Assembly (NCBI RefSeq): GCF_000243135.2
Contig: NC_019903.1
Coordinates: 1,340,001-1,404,000, forward strand
From: Desulfitobacterium dichloroeliminans LMG P-21439
GTDB lineage: Bacteria > Bacillota > Desulfitobacteriia > Desulfitobacteriales > Desulfitobacteriaceae
DNA: 64,000 nucleotides
Direction of reading: 5' to 3'
Shown here: positions 18,101-26,406 of the stretch, piece by piece
Numbering within the stretch: the first letter of the stretch is position 1
Layout of the letters: every line of letters starts with the position of its first letter
Position numbers and translations under genes: made by a program
Notes under the pieces: generated by a model
Told to the model about the DNA's origin: nothing
What the model saw: only the letters and a program-made list of their open reading frames with translations
Database searches by the model: none

Positions 18101-19787
18101 TACCTTTACGGAAACCCGGAGCTTCACGGTGTATCCCATCCCGACCATAAGCATCAGCATCCCGCAGCCCTGGTACACCGGGGAAGCCGGGACGGTCAGC
18201 GTCAGCGGTACCGATCTGGATAATCTCACCGGGGACTGGACGATCATTCAGGGCACTGGTGATGCCAAACCGTATTCTACTTATGTTTCCGGCACCCTGA
18301 CCAAGAATGGCGGCGCGATCACCTTCCCCTCGAAGGGCCAGTATGAACTCGTCCTGACCATGACGGACCCCACCGGCCGGACCTTTACGAGAAGCCGGAG
18401 CCTCACAATATCCCCCATCCCAACCATGAGCATCAGCATCCCATCGCTGACCTACAGCGGCGAGTCTATGGCAGTCACCGCCTCCGGCACCGAGCTGAGC
18501 GGAGCCTCTGTCAACTGGTATATCTCAGTGGATGGCGGTGGGGCGAAGCCCTACACGGAGTATGCAACAGGCACCCTCGGAATCAGCGGCGGCAGTCTGC
18601 GTATCTATACGGATAAAACCATCTCCGTGAAACTGCAGGCAGTGATCACCGATACCAACGGGCGGAATTTCACTTTCACCTCCGGAACCGGAATAGTCAA
18701 ACCCATTGCCAGCTTTGCGTTCACGCTTCCTTCCTCGGCTCACATCGGCTCCGGATTCAGCGTGTCGTTACCGTCGACCTCCGGGCTGGAGGGCAGAACC
18801 CTCAACTGGTCGCTGACAAAGGATGGCAGCGCGGCCAGCTATACCGGAAGCCTGTCAAACAGCGGCGGCACCATAGCCATCAGCAGCACCGGAAGCTATG
18901 TCCTGACGGCCAGCACTACCGACAGCGCAGGCAGAACCTTCATCTACTCGCAGGGCATTGCTATCACCAACAACGCGCCAAACAAGCCTTCAGGAAGCGC
19001 CTCGGTAACCAGAACAGCCAAGGATGGTAATCTCCTGGTCAACCTCTATGCCTACGCTTCCGACCCGGATGGGGATTCCGTTACCCTGGAATACTCCGGA
19101 AACACCTCCGACAGCTATTATGCCGTGGGTAGCCATACAGTCTATGTCCGGGCAAAGGATGCCTGGGGGCTTTATTCCGACTGGACTGCCATCTCCTTCA
19201 CAGTGACCAACTCGGCGCCGACCACGCCCGTCATTACCCGAACGCCGGATGGCAACAGTATAGCTCCCGGTGTAGCGATCACTATCACAGCAAGCAGCAC
19301 CGACCCGGACGGCGACGCCATCACCTATGTGTGGGAGGGTAGGCCGGCTCAAACCAGTACCGCCTACCCATTGGGCAAGAATGTGGTGCGCGTCAAGGCG
19401 GTGGACTCCACCGGAGCTGAGTCGCCCTGGGCAGCTATTGTATTTTTCGTATCTGATTCAACCCACGGTGGCGGCATGACGCTGACAGGTCCCGAATCGG
19501 TCATCCTGGAACAGGGTATCGCAGGCGCAACCATCACCAGCTATACGTTCACGGTGCCGCCGGTTGATGGGCACAGCGGTCAGGATTACGGCCGCGTCCG
19601 CGGGTACAACGTCCTGACCGGACAGTGGGACCAACTGGACTACCAGACCACCACCAACGGCATCACCTTCAGCCGTACACTGGCGGCCGGAATCTACAGC
19701 CAGCTGGAGTTTTACTACTACACGAACCATACGTGCATGTATAACAAGTCAAACATCACTTATTCCGTCACATTCTACTTTGAGTAA
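15180..19787 (+). CDS. Large SLH-anchored surface protein with Ig-like repeats
   Basis: A 1535-residue surface protein with a membrane-spanning signal segment (residues about 9-29). Residues about 40-185 carry SLH-type units (G-E-F-A-A-E-L, F-S-D-I-D-G-H-W-A-E-K-Y, I-T-R-A-E) that attach to secondary wall polymer. A Thr-Pro rich linker follows (about 190-240). About 11 tandem beta-sandwich units come next. The first six open with a L-P-E-T-A-H-T-D-T-like motif, the next three with L-P-Q-x-W-x-A-G-E-x-G-T-V-S, and two are divergent. Two PKD/FN3-like units (D-P-D-G-D) and an unrecognised C terminus end the protein. It is probably a long adhesin that brings donor and recipient together. The ATG at 15180 overlaps the stop of a four-codon frame starting at 15169, just after the RBS. 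Confidence 0.9.
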   Translation: MNLKDKRKCILAVFLLAVLLVTSGLYIAYRLHPELFIGQNDIITRGEFAAELAKELKLDTAGSEKDTPSFSDIDGHWAEKYIEALVDAGIIDPADYPDGFKPDEPITRAEIIKMMVRAKGQDEEAKNTQGHSGYDDQSDIADDDKGYVIVGKEDGIIGDTDDDKIHPNDPVTKGEADDMIDKADPKPSTPTPSPTTPATDTTTPTPTPMPTDPDKEKPTPTPSPTPTPTPTPGGGSGGGSYYVPDAQVRFDLPETAHTDTEIKVMPVWKYMQSFTWTMTKSAVDGSEQPVALANAVTGSLGLEGGTIQFKEEGKYTLTATAKNARGKETVLSKTVTVYPVIDLTFDMLETTHTDKSVTLTFPLEKLYGHDIVWTVVKDGEAVQTADILDGTLRNDGGTFVFKTKGSYTLTATITDETGRIFTHAESTKVYPLVGITFTLPVASHTDKTVEVSTTLTENGGLSVVWSLTKNGKAAVLSDELEGTLTDAGGSIRFKDKGVYMLTGTLTDETGRTFEASQTVTVYPVGSVGFYLPEIAHTDTSVLVKATFQNLGTAEIQWSLIKDGKAVSVADCIEGTLTDMNSTVRFKEKGEYVLKAAFVDPAGRTYSYTSPIKVYPVPSITYKLPETAHTDTEVSVIPKTLELGNLKVEWLLENGFGFQDLATYIDGTLDNDGGTIRFKHAGTYELIARITDETGRVFLYEDGGKIVVLPVLNISFELPASTHTDRTVDLRTRGNNNVLPVEWTITKDGKPRELTDALEGSLNAYGGKIQFKEVGEYTLTASMTDALGRVFSYSASTTVYPIPSILLDVPQIWYAGETGTVSVSGTDLDNLTADWTIIQGDGGAQSYYIHTSGTLTKTGGTITFPTKGQYTLILTMTDPTGRTFVRSQSFIVFPIPTMSVGLPQTWHAGEAGTVSISGTDLENLTADWTIKQGNGDAKPYSTYATGTLTKDGGTITFPTKGQYELILAMTDTNGRTFTETRSFTVYPIPTISISIPQPWYTGEAGTVSVSGTDLDNLTGDWTIIQGTGDAKPYSTYVSGTLTKNGGAITFPSKGQYELVLTMTDPTGRTFTRSRSLTISPIPTMSISIPSLTYSGESMAVTASGTELSGASVNWYISVDGGGAKPYTEYATGTLGISGGSLRIYTDKTISVKLQAVITDTNGRNFTFTSGTGIVKPIASFAFTLPSSAHIGSGFSVSLPSTSGLEGRTLNWSLTKDGSAASYTGSLSNSGGTIAISSTGSYVLTASTTDSAGRTFIYSQGIAITNNAPNKPSGSASVTRTAKDGNLLVNLYAYASDPDGDSVTLEYSGNTSDSYYAVGSHTVYVRAKDAWGLYSDWTAISFTVTNSAPTTPVITRTPDGNSIAPGVAITITASSTDPDGDAITYVWEGRPAQTSTAYPLGKNVVRVKAVDSTGAESPWAAIVFFVSDSTHGGGMTLTGPESVILEQGIAGATITSYTFTVPPVDGHSGQDYGRVRGYNVLTGQWDQLDYQTTTNGITFSRTLAAGIYSQLEFYYYTNHTCMYNKSNITYSVTFYFE

Positions 19788-19828
19788 CCTTGTAGAATTG
19801 ACGGAAAGCAGAAAAGGAGGAATCGCCA

Positions 19829-20557
19829 ATGAACGCTGAAAACCAAAGGCTTTGTCTGCGCCCCGCTTCGACTGAGGAAGCGGGGCTGTTCTATTCTCAG
19901 GATGAGAAGGATCATGAACTCGGAACGGTCGGCCACCTGCGCGTCGACTTTGGGCATGGAGGCAGGGAGTTCTTGTCAACCTGGTGGCCGCACAACGAGG
20001 ACGCGCTGAATACACCGGAATTCAAGTCGGAGCTTCAGTCCTTCGTGAACGAGCTTCGAAAGACTGGACCATTGAGAAATCTCTCCGTAATGTCGGAATA
20101 TTGCTACGACCATGGTGACAGCAAGCTGGGTGACGGCTCCAGAGGAAGCTATGGGTTTGTTGCAGAAAGCGAGCATTACCGTTACTGTCTGCGGTGTACG
20201 CCGATCCAGGGCGATTACAATGCCTATGTATATATCTACGACAAGCGTCAGCAGGAAATGAGCCAGCTTCAAAAGCTCCTGGATGCAGAACAGGATTTGC
20301 CGGAAATGTGCTTTTCTACCTTGACCAGTGATGGGAGCCTGATCTGCGTCAAGCATGGCGAAACCGGATACTACAAATCGGATTGGGATACCGGCAATCT
20401 GGAAAAGAACCGGGAGCTGGCCGATTACAACAACGAAAAGCTGGGCGTGTCCAAAATCCAGGAGGAAGCCATGGTCATCAAATCCATGACCGGATGGACT
20501 TCTCAGGAGTCTGCATCCCAGGAATCTGGCATGGAGCAGACAATGGGAGGAATGTGA
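19829..20557 (+). CDS. Hypothetical element protein with Met-rich tail
   Basis: A 242-residue cytoplasmic protein; AAAAGGAGG precedes the ATG at 19829. Family not recognised. Two similar-looking halves are visible. The first contains L-R-V-D-F-G-H-G-G-R-E-F and W-W-P-H-N. The second holds R-Y-C-L-R-C-T-P and Y-N-A-Y-V-Y-I-Y-D-K and ends M-E-Q-T-M-G-G-M. The end is Gln/Ser-rich and looks disordered. It is followed after 16 bases by the YodL-like gene. Confidence 0.7.
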   Translation: MNAENQRLCLRPASTEEAGLFYSQDEKDHELGTVGHLRVDFGHGGREFLSTWWPHNEDALNTPEFKSELQSFVNELRKTGPLRNLSVMSEYCYDHGDSKLGDGSRGSYGFVAESEHYRYCLRCTPIQGDYNAYVYIYDKRQQEMSQLQKLLDAEQDLPEMCFSTLTSDGSLICVKHGETGYYKSDWDTGNLEKNRELADYNNEKLGVSKIQEEAMVIKSMTGWTSQESASQESGMEQTMGGM

Positions 20558-20573
20558 TGCAAGGAGGTGCTAT

Positions 20574-21140
20574 ATGAACGGAATCCAAATCAAAAACAAC
20601 CGCATTCTCTACTATGGCAATACGGCGGGCTATCTAGACACCAAACGGGATACGGCCATAGTGGACCCGATGTTTGAAAACGATGAGCTGAAATCCTATC
20701 TTTCAAACACCAGAGGGCTTAACATCGAGTGGATGCCCGGTACCTTTGACCGTCTGGCGGCAGGTAAGCTCGACCCGGAGGGCAACCTGCAGGTGCTGAA
20801 GAAATGCAGGGTGCATCAGCTGAAGTCCGACGCCGATATCATGATGAAATTCATCGGATACGACGAACTCACGGAGCGCTTCGGGGAGCCGGACCCTGCC
20901 AATTACCAAGCGGTATACGACGGCGAAGTGGAAACCAACGATCTGGAGGAGCTCTATGCCAAATTCAACCTGGACCACCCGCCCGGCTACGAGGGACATA
21001 GCCTCTCTATGTCTGATGTAGTAGAGCTGTACGACGAGTCCGGCAGCTCCTTCCACTATGTCGACCGCTTCGGCTTCCGGGAGATACCGTTTCAGGGATC
21101 GGAGCAGGAACAGACACAAGGCCCGCAGATGAGTATGTGA
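20574..21140 (+). CDS. YodL-like domain protein
   Basis: A 188-residue protein (AAGGAGG before ATG 20574). The C-terminal half has the YodL domain pattern (PF14191): Y-Q-A-V-Y-D-G-E-V-E-T-N-D-L-E-E-L-Y, then F-N-x-D-H-P-x-G-Y-x-G-H-S-L-S-M-S-D-V-V-E-L, then F-H-Y-V-D-R-F-G-F. This family is common in Firmicute mobile elements, and its biochemical role is not known. The N-terminal half is an unassigned beta-rich domain. It ends G-P-Q-M-S-M. The gene is the last before a terminator. Confidence 0.75.
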   Translation: MNGIQIKNNRILYYGNTAGYLDTKRDTAIVDPMFENDELKSYLSNTRGLNIEWMPGTFDRLAAGKLDPEGNLQVLKKCRVHQLKSDADIMMKFIGYDELTERFGEPDPANYQAVYDGEVETNDLEELYAKFNLDHPPGYEGHSLSMSDVVELYDESGSSFHYVDRFGFREIPFQGSEQEQTQGPQMSM

Positions 21141-21153
21141 CCCAAGTAACCCT

Positions 21154-21173
21154 CAGCCGAAAGGCTGTTTTTT
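21154..21173 (+). terminator. Rho-independent terminator
   Basis: CAGCC-GAAA-GGCTG with a GNRA-type loop, followed by six T. It ends the transcript of the YodL-like gene. Confidence 0.85.
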
Positions 21174-21204
21174 CATCTCTAAATTATAAAAGGAGGAATC
21201 GACC

Positions 21205-21621
21205 ATGAGTAAAATCCAGGCAACGTCCAAGGCTCCCCAGCAGGATGCGCAGACCGCCGCGGAACAGCCCCTGCCCATGAAGGTGGATGTGAAGATCAGC
21301 TCCATCCGGCCGGAGGGCAATATCCGAGCCATCGCATCCGTCAATCTGAATGACTGCTTTGCCATCCGCAACGTGAAGGTGATGGACAGCACCAAGGGGC
21401 TGTTCGTCGCCATGCCCAGCTACAAGGCCGGAAGCGGTGAATACAAGGACATCTGCTTCCCGGTAACCAAGGAATTCCGGGAGCAGCTGAACAACGCCGT
21501 CATTGACGCTTACCATCAGGCTCTGACGCAGAGCCAGGCACAGAACCAGCAGAAGGCGGAAGCATCCCCTTTTGAACAGGCGCCGGAGCAGCGCTCCGGC
21601 ATGCAGATGGCGGGACTGTAG
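21205..21621 (+). CDS. SpoVG-family protein
   Basis: A 138-residue protein (AAAAGGAGG before the ATG at 21205). Residues 25-105 match SpoVG (PF04026): V-D-V-K-I-S-S-I-R-P, then I-R-A-I-A-S-V-N-L-N-D-C-F-A-I-R-N-V-K-V, then L-F-V-A-M-P-S-Y-K. Chromosomal SpoVG binds RNA or DNA and acts as a global regulator; element-borne copies such as this are frequent. This one has a Gln-rich N terminus and a C-terminal tail ending G-M-Q-M-A-G-L, absent from standard SpoVG, so it is the element's own version. It sits directly before the pilus genes and could control them. Confidence 0.85.
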   Translation: MSKIQATSKAPQQDAQTAAEQPLPMKVDVKISSIRPEGNIRAIASVNLNDCFAIRNVKVMDSTKGLFVAMPSYKAGSGEYKDICFPVTKEFREQLNNAVIDAYHQALTQSQAQNQQKAEASPFEQAPEQRSGMQMAGL

Positions 21622-21678
21622 GTCCCGCCATCCTTGTCACACAACAATTCTATCAAAACATATTGGAGGTATATTTAA

Positions 21679-21942
21679 ATGAAGAAATTCCTGAACAAGA
21701 TCAAGAGAAACCTGTCCAACACGGCGGTCAATATCCGTGACCATCTGACCTTGAAGTATCTGACGGCAAAGACCCTGCTCTGCTCCCAGCGCGGGGAGGG
21801 CTTTGTGGATACCGCCATTAAAATCCTGATGGCCGTGGTAATCGGCGCGCTTGTTCTCGCCGGGCTCTACGCCCTGTTCGGAGAAACGGTGCTTCCGACC
21901 CTGAAGCAGCGGATCACGGACATGTTCAACTATGGTAAGTAA
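21679..21942 (+). CDS. Flp-like pilin of the element Tad pilus (DUF6133-like)
   Basis: An 87-residue membrane protein; TTGGAGG precedes ATG 21679. A basic N-terminal part (about 1-35) is followed by C-S-Q-R-G-E-G-F-V-D-T-A-I-K-I-L and a transmembrane helix (about 45-68). The S-Q-R-G-E-G motif before a hydrophobic helix is repeated in the DUF4320 protein at 27666 and is likely the prepilin-peptidase processing site. It is the best candidate for the major pilin because it precedes the peptidase gene, which overlaps its last codons, and heads the Tad operon. The family (DUF6133) is widespread in clostridial elements. Confidence 0.75.
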   Translation: MKKFLNKIKRNLSNTAVNIRDHLTLKYLTAKTLLCSQRGEGFVDTAIKILMAVVIGALVLAGLYALFGETVLPTLKQRITDMFNYGK

Positions 21943-22357
21943 CTTGCCCTTGCTGCTGCAGGGCGGCCTTTTTACCGCTCTGCTGGTCGCGGCTTCAGTG
22001 AGTGACATCAGAAAACAGCTCATACCGGATTGTGTTTGTATTGGGATTGCTCTGACCGGGCTATTGACCCTCACGCCGGAAAAGCTGCTGGGGCTCGTGA
22101 CCGCCGTCCTTTTATTCGGCATTGCCCTCCGGTTAGGCGGATTGGACGGCGGGGATATCAAGTACACCGCTGCCGTTGGGCTGGTGCTGGGCCTTCACAA
22201 AAGCATGGCGGGGATCATCCTTGGATTTACCGCCATGCTGATATTTCATGCAATATATACCCTGATCCAAAAGGCGCGCGGAGGGGATATACGAAAATCA
22301 TATCCCCTAGCGCCTTTTTTCTCTCTCGGCTGCCTGACAGCCTATTTCTTTTTTTAG
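21932..22357 (+). CDS. Prepilin peptidase (A24 family, CpaA/TadV-like)
   Basis: A 141-residue polytopic membrane protein that overlaps the pilin gene by 11 bases. It has the two catalytic aspartates of type IV prepilin peptidases: S-D-I-R-K-Q-L-I-P-D (about residues 24-33) and L-D-G-G-D-I-K (about 70). There are about four transmembrane helices. It lacks the N-terminal methyltransferase domain, as is typical of TadV/CpaA. It would cleave the leader peptides of the Flp-like pilin and of the pseudopilins encoded downstream. A terminator-like hairpin lies inside its 3' end (see separate feature). Confidence 0.85.
   Translation: MVSNLPLLLQGGLFTALLVAASVSDIRKQLIPDCVCIGIALTGLLTLTPEKLLGLVTAVLLFGIALRLGGLDGGDIKYTAAVGLVLGLHKSMAGIILGFTAMLIFHAIYTLIQKARGGDIRKSYPLAPFFSLGCLTAYFFF
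22271..22320 (+). terminator. Terminator-like hairpin inside the prepilin peptidase gene
   Basis: A nine-bp perfect stem (AGGGGATAT and ATATCCCCT, 22282-22290 and 22300-22308) is extended by GGCGC/GCGCC and followed by six T. It lies in the coding sequence, about 35 bases before the stop codon. It looks like a true intrinsic terminator that would reduce transcription of the pilus assembly genes relative to the pilin. Confidence 0.7.
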
Positions 22358-22369
22358 GAGGAACATTCT

Positions 22370-23266
22370 ATGAGCTTTTTGAAAAACCGCACGGTGCTGG
22401 GGGCTATCTGCATCGTGCTTTCCCTGATTATCTGCTTTGCGCTGACGCCTCTCTTTAACCAGAGTGTGTCGCAGAAAACCACCGTAGTCCGGGTGGTCAA
22501 GGACATCCAAAACGGCGAACAAATCACCAAGGATATGGTGCAGACCGTGGAGGTAGGCGGCTACAACCTGCCCGAAAACGTCATGACGAAAGCCGATTCG
22601 GTGATCGGAAAGTATGCCAAGGCTGATTTGACGCCCGGCGATTACATCCTCGCCGCCAAGCTGTCGGACAGCCCGGCTTCGGAAAACGCCTACCTGTACG
22701 ATCTGAACGGAAGCAAACAGGCCATTTCCGTCACCATCAAGAGCTTCGCGGAGGGCTTATCCGGCAAGCTGACCTCGGGGGATATTGTCAGCGTCATTGC
22801 CCCGGACTACAAAAAGCAGGGCTCCACGGTCATCCCCACCGAGCTGACCTATGTGGAGGTTGTCGGCGTGACCGCCAGTTCCGGCTATGACACCGATCAG
22901 GCCGATACCCAAAAGGATAAATCCACAAGTTCGAATAATGAAAAGCAGCTTCCCGCCACCGTAACCCTTCTTGTATCGCCGGAGCAGGCGAAAATCTTGG
23001 CAGAGCTGGACTCTGAGGGCAAGCTCCACCTGTCCCTGGTATACCGCGGCACCAAGGATGGCGCCCAGAAATTCCTTGCCATTCAGGATAAACTGCTGGA
23101 AGCTCTGTATCCGAAGCCCTCGCAGAGCCAAAGCAGTACCTCCTCAACAGGCAGTACCACATCGACAAGCAGCGCTGCGGGCGGCACATCAACCAGCAGC
23201 TCAGCCAAAGCCGCCGCAGCCAATACCGCTGCAGAATCGCAAAGCATGGAAAGTGGGGGGCGCTGA
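22370..23266 (+). CDS. CpaB/RcpC-like pilus assembly protein (SAF domain)
   Basis: A 298-residue protein with one N-terminal transmembrane segment (about 10-30) and an SAF domain (about 38-105: V-V-R-V-V-K-D-I-Q-N-G-E-Q-I-T, then L-T-P-G-D-Y-I-L). A CpaB-type beta region follows (about 110-240) with S-V-T-I-K-S-F-A-E-G-L-S-G-K-L-T-S-G-D-I-V-S-V. The end is a Ser/Thr-rich tail of about 45 residues. In Tad systems this protein sits at the outer surface of the membrane and helps pilus assembly. AGGAGG precedes the ATG. Confidence 0.85.
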   Translation: MSFLKNRTVLGAICIVLSLIICFALTPLFNQSVSQKTTVVRVVKDIQNGEQITKDMVQTVEVGGYNLPENVMTKADSVIGKYAKADLTPGDYILAAKLSDSPASENAYLYDLNGSKQAISVTIKSFAEGLSGKLTSGDIVSVIAPDYKKQGSTVIPTELTYVEVVGVTASSGYDTDQADTQKDKSTSSNNEKQLPATVTLLVSPEQAKILAELDSEGKLHLSLVYRGTKDGAQKFLAIQDKLLEALYPKPSQSQSSTSSTGSTTSTSSAAGGTSTSSSAKAAAANTAAESQSMESGGR

Positions 23267-24078
23267 TGATGAATTTCATGAAAGGGAGTCTTTTCTCCCG
23301 AAACCAGCTGAAGCCGCCCCAGGAGGACTTGGAACCGGATGTTCAGGTTCTGGCCGTGTGGGGCAGCCCCGGCAGCGGCAAAACCACCGTCAGTGTGCGC
23401 CTTGCCAAGTATCTGGCCGATCATAAGCGCAACGTTGTGTTGCTTCTTTGTGACATGACGGCTCCGATGCTGCCATGCATTTGTCCGCCTGCCGATCTGG
23501 AATGCGAACGATCCCTGGGCAGTATTCTGGCGGCGACCCACATCACCGATACCCTCATCCGCCAGAACTGCATCACCCTCAAGAAGATGGGCTATCTGAC
23601 CATCATCGGTATGATGAAGGGCGAGAATATGTATACATATCCGCCCTATACTCCAGAGCTGGCGGTTGAACTCATTGACCACCTGCGGGATGTTGCCCCG
23701 TATGTCATCATCGACTGCGGCAGCTACATTGCCTATGATGTCCTCTCGGCGGTTGCGCTTCTGGAGGCCGATTCCGTCCTCCGGCTGGTGAACTGCGACC
23801 TTAAATCGGTCAGCTATCTGTCCAGCCAGCTCCCGTTGTTACAGGAACAGAAATGGGACGCTGATAAGCAATACAAGGCGGCATCAAACGTGAAAACCAA
23901 TCAGGCAGGGGAGCACATCGAGCAGGTGCTGGGCAACATGGCGTTTAAAATCCCGTATTCCTATGAGCTGGAGAATCTGGCGCTGGCAGGAAACCTGCTT
24001 GGGGAGCTGGCGCTCAAGGACAGCCGTGGCTTCCGCTTGGAGATCGCCAAAATCGCAAAGGAGGTGTTCGAGGTATGA
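23266..24078 (+). CDS. TadZ/CpaE-like ParA-family ATPase
   Basis: A 270-residue soluble ATPase. Residues about 27-40 have a P-loop G-S-P-G-S-G-K-T-T, and D-C-G-S-Y at about 150 fits the switch/Walker B region of the SIMIBI (MinD/ParA) family. In Tad systems TadZ localises the pilus machinery at the membrane. There is no receiver domain in front, unlike the longer CpaE. Its ATG overlaps the CpaB stop. Confidence 0.8.
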   Translation: MMNFMKGSLFSRNQLKPPQEDLEPDVQVLAVWGSPGSGKTTVSVRLAKYLADHKRNVVLLLCDMTAPMLPCICPPADLECERSLGSILAATHITDTLIRQNCITLKKMGYLTIIGMMKGENMYTYPPYTPELAVELIDHLRDVAPYVIIDCGSYIAYDVLSAVALLEADSVLRLVNCDLKSVSYLSSQLPLLQEQKWDADKQYKAASNVKTNQAGEHIEQVLGNMAFKIPYSYELENLALAGNLLGELALKDSRGFRLEIAKIAKEVFEV

Positions 24079-25475
24079 GAAAGGACTCTTTACAGCTGGA
24101 ACATTTGTCTGCGGCTGATATGACAGGCAATCAGGAGCTGTTCTTTTCGCCGGGCGGGGCCACCAGGGAATTTAATTCGGTGCTTCAAGAGGTACAGGAA
24201 TATATCACCGGCAAATATGCGACCCTCATCACCGACGGCGGTACGGAAGAAGTAAAAGCCCAAGTCAAGCGCTATATCACCAAATATGTGCAGGATTACC
24301 GCCTGGCAGTGGCCGGCATGGCGCAGGCCCAGCTGGTGGACGCCCTGTACACCGAGATGGCGGAATTCTCGTTTTTAACTAAGTACATCTTCGGCACCGG
24401 CATTGAGGAAATCGACGTCAACGCCTGGAACGATGTGGAGGTGCAGTACAGCAGCGGCGTCACCAAAAAGCTGAAGGAACGCTTCGATAGCCCGGAGCAT
24501 GCCGTCAATGTGGTGCGCCGCATGCTTCATGTATCTGGCATGGTGCTGGATAACGCCAGTCCCGCCGTGCTGGGGCATCTTTCCAAGAACATCCGCATCG
24601 CTGTGCTGAAAGCTCCGGTGGTGGATGAAGATGTAGGCGTAGCGGCAAGCATCCGTATCGTCAATCCGCAGTCCATGCAAAAAGAGGACTTCATCGGCGG
24701 CGGAACCGCCACCGAACCCATGCTGGACTTTTTGGCGGAATGCCTGCGTTACGGTGTTTCCACCTGCGTGGCGGGCGCCACCAGCTCCGGCAAGACCACG
24801 CTGGCCGGCTGGCTTCTCACCACGATACCCGACAGCAAGCGAATTTTTACCATTGAGAACGGCTCCCGTGAGCTGGCGCTGGTACGCCAGCGGGATGGAA
24901 GAGTCTGCAATAGCGTCATCCACACCCTGACCCGCGACAGCGAAAACGAACGGCAGCGGATCACGCAGACCACCCTGCTGGATATGTCCCTGCGCTTTAA
25001 TCCGGATTATGTGGTGGTCGGTGAGATGCGCAGCGCGGAAGCTAACGCCGCCCAGGAGGCCGCCCGAACCGGCATTACCGTGCTGACCACCATCCACTCC
25101 AACAGCTGCGAGGCGACATGGCGCAGGATGGTATCACTCTGCAAACGCGCCGTTGACATGTCTGACGAAACCCTCATGGCTTATGTGACGGAAGCCTATC
25201 CCCTGGTGGTGTTTTGCAAGCAGCTCGAAAACAAGGCGCGCCGCGTCATGGAGATCATGGAGTGCGAAATCCTGCCAGACGGCACAAGGAACTTCCGTCC
25301 TCTGTTCCAGTATCATATCACCGAAAACCGCATGGAAAACGGCAAATTCATCATCAGCGGCCGGCACGGCGTAATACAGGGGATTTCAGAAAGCCTGCAA
25401 AGACGTCTGCTGGAAAACGGCATGCCTCAGGATACCCTGAAACACATTCTTTCGATGGGAGGTGCTGTGGCATGA
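24075..25475 (+). CDS. TadA/CpaF pilus assembly ATPase
   Basis: A 466-residue type II/IV secretion ATPase that drives pilus extension. Walker A is G-A-T-S-S-G-K-T-T at about 233, and Walker B with the Glu finger is V-V-V-G-E-M-R-S-A-E-A at about 312. A His box (T-T-I-H-S-N-S) follows at about 335. The N-terminal domain (about 1-150) contains the CpaF pattern G-I-E-E-I-D-V-N. Its start overlaps the tadZ-like stop and its stop overlaps the tadB-like start, so this is a tightly coupled cluster. Confidence 0.92.
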   Translation: MRKDSLQLEHLSAADMTGNQELFFSPGGATREFNSVLQEVQEYITGKYATLITDGGTEEVKAQVKRYITKYVQDYRLAVAGMAQAQLVDALYTEMAEFSFLTKYIFGTGIEEIDVNAWNDVEVQYSSGVTKKLKERFDSPEHAVNVVRRMLHVSGMVLDNASPAVLGHLSKNIRIAVLKAPVVDEDVGVAASIRIVNPQSMQKEDFIGGGTATEPMLDFLAECLRYGVSTCVAGATSSGKTTLAGWLLTTIPDSKRIFTIENGSRELALVRQRDGRVCNSVIHTLTRDSENERQRITQTTLLDMSLRFNPDYVVVGEMRSAEANAAQEAARTGITVLTTIHSNSCEATWRRMVSLCKRAVDMSDETLMAYVTEAYPLVVFCKQLENKARRVMEIMECEILPDGTRNFRPLFQYHITENRMENGKFIISGRHGVIQGISESLQRRLLENGMPQDTLKHILSMGGAVA

Positions 25476-26401
25476 CCGCAATTCTCTTAGTTGCCTGCGT
25501 CGGCATGATCGCCGGCGCCTTCCTGTTACTTGGAATTTCACCGCTATCGTTTACTGACGGCCTGTTCGGGTTTCTGACCCGGAAAAACAAGAGCATCCGT
25601 TCAGAGATCAACGAGGCCGCCCGGCGTAAAAAAATGTCCTTTTTCCGGCGAGAGATCACGGAGGTGCAGGAAATCCTCAAGATCACCGGACGGAGCAGCC
25701 GCTTTTCCCTTATCTGCGCGGCATCCCTGCTGTGTTTTGCCGGCGGCGCCAGCCTTGCCATCCTCATGGGGAATGTTTTTCTGGTGCCGGTGCTGGCAGT
25801 CGGTATGATGTTTCTTCCGTTCTGGTACGTCCGATTGACATCAAGCCACTACAAAAAGAACATCGCTGCCGAGCTGGAAACGGCCTTATCCATCATCACC
25901 ACGGCATATCTGCGGAACGAGGATATCGTGACGGCGGTGGAGGAAAGTCTCCCCTATCTGAACCCACCGGTCCGGAGTGTTTTTGCCGGATTTCTGGCAC
26001 AGGTCAAGCTCATCAGTCCGGACATTGACGATGCCCTCCATGCAATGAAGCCGAAAATTGAAAACGAGGTTTTCAGGGAGTGGTGTGACGCCATCGCCGC
26101 CTGCCAGTACGACCGGAGCCTGAAAACCACCCTGACCCCTATTGTGTCGAAGCTCAGCGACATGCGCATTGTTAACGCGGAGCTGGAATACCTGGTATTC
26201 GAACCCCGGAAGGAATTCATTATCATGGCGATGCTGGTGGTCGGGAATGTACCCATCATGTATTTACTCAACAAGGACTGGTACCACACCTTGATGTATA
26301 CGGCGGTGGGGCAAATCATTCTGGCGGTTTGTGCGGCTGCCATCTTTATTTCCACTGCATTTGTAATCCGGCTGACCAAGCCCATTGAATACAGGAGGTG
26401 A
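25472..26401 (+). CDS. TadB-like inner membrane platform protein
   Basis: A 309-residue T2SSF-type protein. Start chosen at ATG 25472, which overlaps the TadA-like stop. Membrane segments lie at about 2-22, a pair near 90-130, and two at the C terminus (about 250-305). The cytosolic T2SSF fold (about 130-245) contains the A-L-S-I-I-T-T-A-Y helix pattern. It acts with the next protein to form the platform onto which the ATPase loads. Confidence 0.85.
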   Translation: MTAILLVACVGMIAGAFLLLGISPLSFTDGLFGFLTRKNKSIRSEINEAARRKKMSFFRREITEVQEILKITGRSSRFSLICAASLLCFAGGASLAILMGNVFLVPVLAVGMMFLPFWYVRLTSSHYKKNIAAELETALSIITTAYLRNEDIVTAVEESLPYLNPPVRSVFAGFLAQVKLISPDIDDALHAMKPKIENEVFREWCDAIAACQYDRSLKTTLTPIVSKLSDMRIVNAELEYLVFEPRKEFIIMAMLVVGNVPIMYLLNKDWYHTLMYTAVGQIILAVCAAAIFISTAFVIRLTKPIEYRR

Positions 26402-26406
26402 CGCAG

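Noticed and set aside
24375-25097. 240-codon minus-strand frame opposite the tadA-like gene
   Set aside because: Antisense of a strongly conserved ATPase; GC-rich shadow frame.
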